Below, piece after piece: positions 56,122 to 64,000 of a stretch of DNA of 64,000 nucleotides. The stretch's first letter is position 1, and every line of letters begins with the position of its first letter. The position numbers and the translations under genes are program-made. This DNA is from Chrysaora quinquecirrha (lineage: Eukaryota; Cnidaria; Scyphozoa; Semaeostomeae; Pelagiidae). The stretch is from assembly GCA_014526335.1 (NCBI GenBank), contig JACTAT010000083.1:148617-212616 (forward strand), written 5' to 3'. Below the pieces are notes generated by a model. That model searched no databases. It was not told the DNA's origin and worked only from the letters and a program-made list of their open reading frames with translations.

Positions 56122-56177
56122 AGCAGCACACATTTGTGCCACAGTGAGTAGCAGCACACATTTGTGCCACAGCGAGA
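56122..56177. repeat. 28-bp tandem repeat, two copies
   Basis: AGCAGCACACATTTGTGCCA plus CAGTGAGT is repeated with two differences, in the 3' untranslated part of the Helitron. Confidence 0.9.
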
Positions 56178-56695
56178 TCACAAAAACAAACGCATACATG
56201 TTGCAATTGTATGTCGCAGTGCACTAACCTGGCCCAGGCCACCTACATGGCCAAAGGGGGACCAGATCTCACACTTCAGTGAGATCCCGCAATATCACCT
56301 TGCAGCAGCTCCCCCTTGCATGAGCATGCCATGGTACTTCATACAGGCAACGAGTTTTGGTTTTGCATATTCTCCGATCATGCCTATGGGAATATGTCTT
56401 TCCTTTCTCGGGAACAGTAGAAATTCATCAGAAGCTGTTCAGAAAAAATGGAAAACTCAAACAAAGGGTGCTCCTTGACGTGGTGTTTGAGCTTATCAAC
56501 TAATGCACCCGGCATTAAAAACTTTAACACTGCCAGCAGATATTTTCATTTTCCAAACAAAAACAGACATTTGTATATAACTTATACTTTTTTCAATTGA
56601 CTTATATTTGTTCATTGGTTTTAAGACAGGTATATATACCATTTTTTGGTCTAAAAGGTCTTCCCAATTAATAGCAGACTAGCTTTTTACCTTGA

Positions 56696-56722
56696 CGCCC
56701 GCGATGCGGGCGAGATTTCTAT
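56696..56722 (+). other. Helitron 3' hairpin and terminus
   Basis: A perfect 7-bp stem CGCCCGC/GCGGGCG with loop GAT (56696-56712) is followed by AGATTTCTAT. GATTTCTA after a GC hairpin is a common Helitron end. The final base departs from the canonical CTRR. The hairpin also acts as the terminator of rolling-circle transfer in known Helitrons. Confidence 0.6.
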
Positions 56723-56857
56723 GACACCCTTGATGCAGGTGTGATTTACTTGCACACCGCAATTCCAGCACATATAAGTACCAGTTTAGCCTTGGAAAGA
56801 CAAGATATCACTCAGCTGCTTTTCATTTGCACCCAGATAAAATAGCAGCCAATAGTA

Positions 56858-57430
56858 TCAGATTAGCCTTGGCAAGACAAGTCTGTGCGACCTGGAGAAT
56901 GTATCTGAAAATCTATTGATAAGGACCTCAACACAACCACTTCCTTCAAGCCAATCTCCTAAGTCATTAAGGGTTGCCATTTTGATACGCAATGCTCCCA
57001 TCATCATCAATAATTTGTCCTCTCCATATAATTCAGGATATGACCATTGAACTGTTTTTGCTACTGCATGAATGGATTGGTCCACTGTTATAACTGCAGG
57101 CTGTTCCTGGCTCAGTTGATGCAGAATCAACATAACTATGTCCATCATATCATGCACCATAGCATGGGATTTAATTGATTCTTCTAGCAGTGGCAATAAT
57201 GTGGATGTACGATTAGGATCTTCAATTCTGAATTTACCAACTGTAATGGATATTCAAAATTTTCAGTTTTTGTTGAAACGATTGCCATATAATACTCTGG
57301 TAGCTGTAATTTTACATCCATTTCTTCTATCCCTTCATCAACAACGAATATTTCTGGCTCAAGGTCCTCTTCAGGATGCTGAAAAACTGATATGCTGGTG
57401 CCCTGAAAAGTCTCTGTGGCCAAAGTAGAA
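56858..57430 (-). pseudogene. fragment of a high-copy unnamed invertebrate gene family
   Basis: The upstream frame (57423-57184) and downstream frame (57196-56858) meet across a frameshift. Key blocks are PLLEESIKSHAMVHDM, VITVDQSIHAVAKTVQW, MMMGALRIKMATLNDLGDWL and EGSGCVEVL. The DQ...AKxVQW...GDWLxGSG order recurs in many uncharacterised invertebrate proteins that behave like repeats and may belong to the same protein family as the 41505-42214 fragment. It is truncated at the C-terminus and its function is unknown. Confidence 0.5.
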
Positions 57431-57439
57431 GACGTGTTG

Positions 57440-58080
57440 TGGTCGATGTTGGCGATAGCGGCTGAAGCATGATTTTCCTCTCGCCTTTCAATGTAATATT
57501 TGTAGGTGATAATGATATTTTTAATAGCAGAATATTAAGGAGATGTCTTGGAAGGAACTAATCTTATTTGGTGAAATGGGATATGAAATGGTGACTTCAA
57601 ATTTTGTGCATTATTCATCAAAGTACTAACTAAACTGTACTTCATCAAATTCATCAAACGGATTTTGTCATAAGAGAAATAATTCTCACCTTCAAGCCTG
57701 AAAGAGGTACAAGATTTTTTAGCTGCAGAATCTTGTGCGTCATTAAAACTCAGGAAAGGGGCTGAGAGAAACTTTTTCAAAACGAAAGAGAGTCTCAAAC
57801 AATCTTTTGTCATTCAGCATATTGACAAGTTTCTTATTAATATCAAGAATGCGGGTTATCTCAATTCATTCTGTAAATAATGCAGCTTTAAAGATTACTT
57901 GAGGGACGTCAGAAGCATCTGGACTCTAGCAGAAAGCCTTTACATTGCATCGACATCTGGTATGGACAAAGTTTGTTTGCATCTCGAGAGATAACAAGTA
58001 TTTTCTCAAGCAAGAAGGATGAAGTAATGCCTTACAAGCTACAAAACTTGTCGTGGAGTATATGCTTATGACATTAATTC
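57440..58080. other. no recognisable gene
   Basis: Mixed sequence with a 92-codon minus-strand frame (57535-57813) lacking known motifs. Nothing else is visible. Confidence 0.45.
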
Positions 58081-58092
58081 GCAACAAGTTTG

Positions 58093-58315
58093 ATGGTGTT
58101 TGCGGGAAATGGAAAAGACACAAGTGCTGATGGGCCAAAATTGGAACCTAGCTTTCCCCAACCTTGCGGAATTGATGTCAAATTTAACAATGTTGTGTAC
58201 GTAACCGACAAAATGATGCACATTATTGTGATAATCACACTAGTATCTGAAACTGTACTGTTTTTGCGTTCAAGACTCTGGAAAGAAACAAGCAAGCAAT
58301 CAGTGCAGATGTGAA
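58093..58315 (+). pseudogene. NHL-repeat protein fragment
   Basis: An open frame reads VFAGNGKDTSADGPKLEPSF, QPCGIDVKFNNVVYVTD and IIVIITLVSETVLFL, the pattern of a beta-propeller NHL repeat (AGxGxxGxxDG...QPxGI...VYVTD). Only about two repeat units are present and the frame ends at 58315 without a partner exon. Similar NHL-containing ORFs are numerous in cnidarian genomes. It is probably a gene fragment. Confidence 0.55.
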
Positions 58316-58740
58316 ATGCAAAAAATTACCAAAAACTTTGAATGTTTTTATTGACAACAAGGATTCCAGGACATCTATTTACCGTTAGAAAACCTACACG
58401 GGCTTGTTAACTAACTACAATCCTCGCCGAAACTCTTGACACATGTTACAAAAAATTGGAACGCCAACAAATGGATGACATTCCTAGCTCCCCCCTCCCC
58501 CCAATCCAATGTTGTTACAGTTTATAAAGTGCCAGGAGTCATAATTTTCAATTCCCAACATTGAATTTGGGGGGGAAGGGGGTGTTATGCTAGAAAAGCA
58601 ACATTGAAAGGAAAGTGAGCAGCTTTTTCTCCAAAAATCCTGAAATTTTCTATTTGTGTCAACAGGTTTGGGCGAGGATTGTAGCTTGGTTTCAGTTATT
58701 TCTGCTACAAATTTGGTCTTATTCATACCTTGGTGGACAA

Positions 58741-59390
58741 AATGTATAAGACAAATAATACTTGGTTAGGCTTCAATGAGGACTTAAAGAAACTTAAATA
58801 TATTTTAGAAAAGAATCTTTTCCCTACTAAATTAATTTATTCAGTCGTTAACAAGTATTTGGATAAAGTTTAAGTCACCGAGTTTGTGAACATATATCTA
58901 GGAATTTGAATTCTCACATATACAAGCATCTGCGGGGTTCTGAATCTTGTGGTAGTCTCTCAAACTAGAACTGTTTCAGTATTCTGGATTCTCCAGAAAA
59001 GTTTTATCAACTAAAGATAAAAGAAGCTCTCCGTATTTTCTTGGAAAAGCCAGATTTAAATAAACAATTGTTTCATGTCAATTTAGGTTTGAACTTTTAA
59101 TTTTCCTCCCTGTGTTGTTTTCGTGTTGTTCGTCATGTGCCTTGTACAAATAATGTGTCTTTTACCATTGTTTAGCTTGTCATTAGCTACTATTGTATTT
59201 TTAAACTCTCGATTTTCAAATTTTAAGTTACCTTTTGTATTTTCAAATATTGTGACTGTTTTTTGTAAATTTGCCAATTAATTTTGTTATAAATAATCAC
59301 ATAGTGTAAACGTTAATTGAGCTAAAGATGGATGATGAATCCGAAACATGTCCTTCAAGCTAGAATCTTTTGTCGTTTTTTTGAAACTGA
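58741..59390 (+). pseudogene. Penelope-like element, 3' fragment
   Basis: Begins in the thumb region with LKYILEKNLFPTKLIYSVVN (about 58790) and continues through broken frames to a GIY-YIG C-terminal part, YQLKIKEALRIFLEKPDLNK (59005-59065). The following untranslated tail ends with GATGAATCCGAAACATGTCC near 59333, typical of these elements. It is plus-strand, opposite to the copy in the Polinton. The reverse-transcriptase palm is missing, as expected for a 5'-truncated insertion. Confidence 0.6.
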
Positions 59391-59576
59391 TCTCAAGTCT
59401 CATAGTGCTGAGAAATTTTGGTTAAATAATAATTAGATAAATGAAACATATAACCAAAAGTGTTCATAATAACATTTATATTAAATTCACTTACTTATTT
59501 TGCCTCTTTTCTATGGTTTGCAACTTCTTTTCTTTTGGAGACGTGAAAAAATCGAAAAACGAGAGTTATTTATGCA

Positions 59577-60034
59577 TTAATCTATCATGCTGTCTACTTC
59601 TGATGGGTGTTTAGGATTGTTAATAATTGCTTCGGCTATTATGCTGGCATTTTCTTGCTTCTCTGGAGGACAACTCTTCATAATCTTAGTTATGTTTTCA
59701 ACTAATCTAATTTTTGATATAACCTAGAACATTAAAATCAATTAATCATCTATTCAACATTAATTAAATTTCTCAATAAATGCTACTGTATAGATTAAAA
59801 TCACACCAGGTAATGGATATATAACTTCCCCATTACACACAAACTTAAGGTAACGTAGCATTATATTTGCTTCCCCATAATCTAAAATGACCTTTGCAAA
59901 ATTCTATAAAGCACTTTCCATATTCCTTTAGCTTCGTTGGTAGGAACCAATACCAAAAAGAAATGATTGTGATCAGCTACATTGGCTATTAACTCTGATG
60001 GTGTCATCTCTTTAGATATTCTGCCATCCACCTT
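59577..60034 (-). CDS. possible two-exon 3' end of an unknown gene
   Basis: A minus-strand exon 60034-59915 follows an AAATTTCAG acceptor and encodes 40 codons (including TPSELIANVADHNHFFLVLV). It can join in phase 0, through a weak GTGCTT donor, to 59723-59577, which follows TTCTAG and encodes 48 codons (IRLVENITKIMKSCPPEKQE) ending in TAA. No upstream exon is visible. Composition is that of an ordinary globular protein. I do not recognise it. The weak donor means that the join is uncertain. Confidence 0.35.
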
Positions 60035-60104
60035 CTGAAATTTTTTAAAACTAAAACTAAATGGATTAATATTTGTTTAAATCTATGCCCAGCTTATAAT
60101 TGAC

Positions 60105-61450
60105 ACTAGCCCTTGCCCGAGTGAGACCACCGGCTGTGGTAGATCAAAAAAAGCCTGGTAGGATTAGGGTTAAATTTCAAAATAAATTTCAATCCGATCC
60201 TCAACTTAAAATGCATCTTAATGTTGCTTGCAACATAAGAATAAAGCAGTTTAAACTTGACCATTTGCTGCACATGTTCCTTAGTTTTGTGTTTCTTGTT
60301 GCTGTTCAGTCATGCTCCTTTGTCCTACCTTAGCTTGTTCTTTACTATGGTCATCAGTCCTGTTTCTTAACCTTGTTATTGCTCATGTTCTTCAGTCCTG
60401 TTGTCCTGTTTCTTTGCCATGTTACTCCGTCTTGTTTCTTTTCATGGTATTCAACCCTGTTTTCCTTCGTCCTGTTCCCTAGGCTTGTTCTAATTAATGT
60501 TCCCCAGTCCTGTTTCTGGGTCCTGTTCCTAAGCCTTGTCACTGCTCGTATTCTTCAGTCCTGTTTATTCGTCCTTTTCCCTAGTCTTGTTCTTATTAAT
60601 GTTCCTCAGTTCTGTTTCTGTGCTATGTTACTCCTTCTTGTTTCTTTTCATGGTCTTCAGTCCTGTTCCTTCGTCTTGTTACGTAGTCTTGTTCTGATTC
60701 ATGTTCCTCAGTCCTGTTTCTCAGTCCAGTTTCTTAGTCTTGTTGTTACTTATGTTCTTCAGTTCTGTTCCTGTGGCATATTCTTTAGTCTTGTTTTTAT
60801 TCATGGTCGTCATTCCTGTTCGTTAGTATGTTTCTCAGTCTGGTTATTATCCATGTTACTCAGTCTGGAATTCTATGTGACTACCCATAGAGTTATAAAA
60901 ATTGTATTTAAATTCAACTTGTATTTAAATTCAACATTCTTTGGATTTAATTTGTTAAAATTTATGTTGAAACTTGAAAAGAATAATGCTACATTTAAAC
61001 AGAATTTGATTTAAAATTTAATTCAAAGTGAAAAGGCGGAAGTTGCTGTCATTACATGTTTTGCGGAAGTCATGTCAGTGATCGTGCACGCACAACAGCA
61101 AACAGCGAGGAAAGCGAGGGGAAGATGTTTTTGAGAGCAAAAATTCGCTGATGAATTCTTAATGTTTTGAATCATTTCAAAAGTAATTCGTCTGGTATGC
61201 CCAGAATATGTAAATCCACAAAAAATCCCAGGGTAAGTTTTGTTAAGAGGGCTTGGCGATTTAAAACAAAGGCGCCAATTCGCCTCCACGACTTAGGACG
61301 AAAACCCATGCTGTGAAGACAATTGTGAAATTGTTCGAAATGTCGTGTTACGAAAGTCAAAAACAGGAAGCCCCAATTACCCCAGAAGAGAGAGAAGAAG
61401 GGGAAAATTAGATGGCAATGGCACGCCTATCCCTCGGTCTGCAACAAAAG
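60105..61450 (+). repeat. dispersed repeat, copy B, with internal minisatellite
   Basis: Matches copy A (31920-32680) from about 60850 rightward and briefly at its left end (GAGTGAGACCACCG). Between these lies the expanded array at 60290-60870. It is non-coding; a 213-codon frame through the array is only a translation of the repeats. Confidence 0.8.
60290..60870 (+). repeat. degenerate minisatellite of CAGTCCTGTT-type units
   Basis: About 580 bp of tandem, diverged units built from CAGTCCTGTTYCTTAGTCTTG and TTATTCATGTTC blocks, with a unit near 38-50 bp. Copy A has just two or three such units, so the array has expanded or contracted between copies. Confidence 0.85.
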
Positions 61451-61795
61451 AAAGCAGTTCGAATGGGGTGGCTTGCACAGCAACGGAGGACTCACTCGGA
61501 TAAAAATTGCGCGTAAATTCGATCACTGAATTAGTATATAGGGGATATATATTGTCCTATTAAAAACGACCTTTGAACATCACATATACTACTCCTGAGT
61601 CCTCCTAATGGATCCTGATCATCAGTCCTCTTCATGGGTCCTGGTCCTATGTCCTAAATAGGATCCTGTGTCATCAAATTCCCACATGCTATTTATCTCG
61701 AATTTGCGAGGAGTAAAGATACTCGGTCAAGAATACTTGGTGATTTATAAAGATCACCAGTGTTATAATATAAAAATATAAAAGTTTTATTGTGT

Positions 61796-63482
61796 CTTAA
61801 ATTCCAAATGAAGGTGTGCTTAATAGCTAAAGATATGTGGGGAATTGTTACTGGAGACGAAACCTTAAATGCCAAGGCTTCAGTTCAAGATCAACAAAAG
61901 TTTCGAAAGTAGGAAAATTTGGCGCTGGCTACAATCTGTCTGTCTGTGTCGACGGAAACTCAAATTTATGTTAGTTCAGCAAAAAAAGCAAAGCATGGTC
62001 AAGTTTAGCCCAACACGTTGAGAAGAAATCATTGACACGCAAAATTTTCTATCACAGAAAGCTGTATAATGCAAGAATGGAAAAATGGACTAACATGATA
62101 AATCATGTTAATTATTTGAAAACATTGGCAGAGCATCTCGAAGGGGTGGTAGATCCAATCCAAAAGAAGGACTTGGTGATTATTTTGAAAAGTGCTCTAT
62201 CGGAAGAGTACAGTCATTGAATAACTGCTCTTGAGACAATTGCCCAAGAAAGGCTAACATGGAATTACGTAAGGGATAGATTAATTCAATCACAGAATGG
62301 AAGTGAAATAACAGTTGAGCAACAAGACTCCTTGTTGACAGATAAACACAAAGGAAATTCTCAAAAACAACAAAATGAAAGTGTTTTACTGTCAAAAATT
62401 TGGACTCTTGGACACATAAAAAATCTGATTAAAAGAAAGCAGCCAAACCTGAAGTAGCCAATTTCATTAAAGTAGAGAAAGCCCATGTAGAAGATAAAAA
62501 CAGTGGTGAAATTTCACTTACGATTGGTACTGAACATTCAATGATCAAAGACTGGTGGATTGATTCTGGGGCATCTCAGCATATGACTTTTGACAAACAG
62601 AACATGATAAATTTCACAGAATTTTAAAGACCAATTCCAGTCAAGGTTGCTGATAATAATTCCATATTTGCATATGGAACACAAGCTTTTTCTGATAGAT
62701 GTTCTGTATGTGCCAAAAATGATAAGTAGAAATGCTGAAACACTTTAAGGGTGATGATTGTACAACAATTCTAAATGATAAAGAATATAAAATAGGTCAT
62801 TTTCAAGCTCAATACTGACGGGATGAATTCTGCATTCATGGGATCATCTGGGGCCAATAAAGATTCAATGAAATTGTGGCGTGCTTGGTATGGTCACCTT
62901 GGCTGTAATAATCTAAAATTGTTATCAGAGAAATCAATGGTTGATGGGTTTAAAATGAAGTCAATACAGAGCTTGACAAAAACTGTTTGTTCAGATGAAA
63001 AGCAGCATAGAAAGCCATTCCCCAAGAAAACTTTCTGGCCCCTGTATTCTGTGCACTCGAATTTTACAGCTTCTGATTGGCTGAAGGATGCGAATGTAAT
63101 AAGCAGTTGTCGTTGAAGTCGCGCCCTGCAGGTTGTGTCTTTCTTTACATGACATTCCTGCAACTTCCCTGGCTGCAAAGCGACTATCTTTTTGCTTGGA
63201 TCTTCATTCTTCATCATGAATACTGGGACAATGCTAAGGGCAGCTATCAGTCAATGTTATGATCTCGAATCCAGTACAGTTGAAAGGTCAAATAGGACCC
63301 TCATGGACGAGCTGGCAGAGGTTCCTGAATCAAATTTCAGTCAATATTCACCTTCACCCACTGATCTTGCTGTCTTGGGCCAGAGGAAGACGATATCTCT
63401 TATGACGACGGTTTCTCAGCTTCAAGATTTACACATGGTTCTCTGTCAGTATCAACCCCAAGAACTCATCATGGTTATCTAA
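61796..63482 (+). pseudogene. Ty1/Copia retrotransposon fragment: gag, protease, integrase
   Basis: From about 61796 the sequence encodes Copia-type gag (MWGIVTGDETLNAKAS, then RKIFYHRKLYNARMEKWTNM and IIHVNYLKTLAEHLEGVV-like blocks at 62030-62150, and LETIAQERLTWNYVRDRL near 62240). Protease follows at about 62550 (WWIDSGASQHMTF, active-site DSGA). Integrase zinc-binding sequence is at 62860-63030 (WYGHLGCNNLKLLSEKSM, KQHRKPFPK), and a VERSNRTLMDEL block from the end of the catalytic core is at 63275. The core between, the reverse transcriptase and LTRs are missing. Many stops are present. Confidence 0.75.
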
Positions 63483-63525
63483 AGCTTTTAATGGTGTGTT
63501 AATTTAAGTTGAAATAAGTTATCGT

Positions 63526-63596
63526 TTCCGATTTCAGAGAAGGCCTAGGTATAGGTAGGTATAGGAAGGCCTTCTCTAGGCCTAGACCTTTTTAAT
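63526..63596. repeat. AGGCCTA/TAGGTATAGG palindromic patch
   Basis: GAGAAGGCCTAGGTATAGG, GTAGGTATAGGAAGGCC and TTCTCTAGGCCTAGACC follow one another, giving overlapping direct and inverted copies. It is a short local rearrangement, and its function is unknown. Confidence 0.7.
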
Positions 63597-63672
63597 ACCT
63601 AGTAGCTAGTATACCTTCTGCTTGACTTGACGGCCTACCCCGTTGCTGTAAACTTTCATTTTCCTTTAACAG

Positions 63673-63740
63673 GTGGAGAACAAGCTCAATTTGACAACCA
63701 AAATGTAATGAAAATGGCAGGGGCTATTGCAATCGCCACG
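63673..63740 (+). CDS. possible single host exon
   Basis: A pyrimidine-rich TTTCATTTTCCTTTAACAG acceptor and a strong GTAAGT donor bound 68 bases with an open frame reading GEQAQFDNQNVMKMAGAIAI. Both splice signals are good. No neighbouring exon can be identified inside the window, so the gene may continue beyond 64000. Confidence 0.35.
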
Positions 63741-63832
63741 GTAAGTTGATTCAATGTCTAGACAGGCCTAAGCACTGATGCATGTGTGTGAAGTCTTCTC
63801 TAGCAGTTCGGGAAAAGGTCTGAATCGAATAG

Positions 63833-63935
63833 CAACTAAGCGATCCAATAGCGACTATTAGATCGAATAGCGACTACTTGATCGACGAGCAAGATCGCTA
63901 TTAGATCCCTTATTCGCTATTCGATCAAGTAGCAA
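63833..63935. repeat. inverted and tandem GATCGAATAGCGACTA repeats
   Basis: Plus-strand units CCAATAGCGACTATTAGATC and GAATAGCGACTACTTGATCG are followed by the inverted form CGCTATTCGATCAAGTAGC. A transcript or single strand could fold into a hairpin of roughly 17 bp. Nothing suggests a gene. Confidence 0.75.
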
Positions 63936-64000
63936 AAATAGTGGCATCGCGCTGTGCCGAAACTGAGGCAAAAGCACATCTCGAAAATAATTCCATTGGC

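Larger units (their letters stand above)
51514..56722 (+). mobile_element. Helitron, autonomous-type, near intact
   Basis: Holds a RepHel gene and a 3' hairpin followed by a short AGATTTCTA tail, the usual form of a Helitron 3' end. The 5' TC end was not located; it may lie upstream of 51514. The terminal CTRR is altered to CTAT. Helitrons move by rolling-circle replication and do not create target duplications. Confidence 0.85.

Noticed and set aside
60373..61014. 213-codon open frame, hydrophobic and Ser/Phe-rich
   Set aside because: It is a translation of the CAGTCCTGTT minisatellite, and composition follows the repeat units.

Overview
This window looks like intron-bearing, AT-rich animal DNA made up mostly of decayed and nested transposable elements. 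Mixed BEL/Pao, DIRS, Ty3/gypsy, Copia, CR1-like LINE, Penelope-like, Polinton, Helitron, Tc1 and ISL2EU-like sequence, together with P2X7-ballast-domain and NHL-repeat proteins, suggests a marine invertebrate, most likely a cnidarian. The species cannot be fixed from sequence alone. There is no bacterial-style gene layout, CRISPR array, rRNA or convincing tRNA.

Layout. 1-4.9 kb: mostly non-coding, with a broken Tc1-like transposase and a small MITE. 4.89-8.90 kb: one complete but decayed ISL2EU-like DNA transposon with 277-bp terminal inverted repeats, a THAP/DDE_4 transposase and a convergent SAP/SWIM/YqaJ-nuclease gene. 8.9-10.5 kb: non-coding with a 25-bp minisatellite. 10.5-14.05 kb: a rearranged DIRS tyrosine-recombinase retrotransposon containing a long inverted repeat. 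14.86-21.22 kb: a nearly complete BEL/Pao retrotransposon with both LTRs, gag and a 1329-codon pol. 21.4-23.6 kb: the 5' part of a LINE. 23.6-31.9 kb: a Polinton/Maverick fossil (integrase, penton-like, minor virion, major capsid and DNA polymerase B pieces), its integrase split by a Penelope-like element.

31.9-37.7 kb: dispersed repeats, then a DDE-transposase-like gene head-to-head with a P2X7-ballast-domain gene. A tandem duplication has copied the promoter and the start of the P2X7-domain gene. 37.9-39.8 kb: an uninterrupted two-exon THAP/DDE_4 gene. 39.9-42.2 kb: fragments of unnamed repeat-associated genes. 42.5-47.4 kb: a decayed Ty3/gypsy element. 47.9-48.3 kb: an unusual array of C-rich motifs. 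48.6-50.6 kb: two possible host genes, one a clear three-exon gene. 51.5-56.7 kb: a Helitron with a nearly intact Rep/helicase gene. 56.9-64 kb: fragments (unnamed family, NHL repeat, Penelope-like, Copia), a dispersed repeat carrying a minisatellite, and two possible host exon sets.

The most interesting parts are the divergent DDE-like/P2X7-domain pair (a possible two-gene transposon), the open THAP/DDE_4 gene with a spliced C-terminal zinc knuckle, and the YqaJ-nuclease-bearing element. Many genes are broken by single-base shifts; some of these could be assembly errors at homopolymers.
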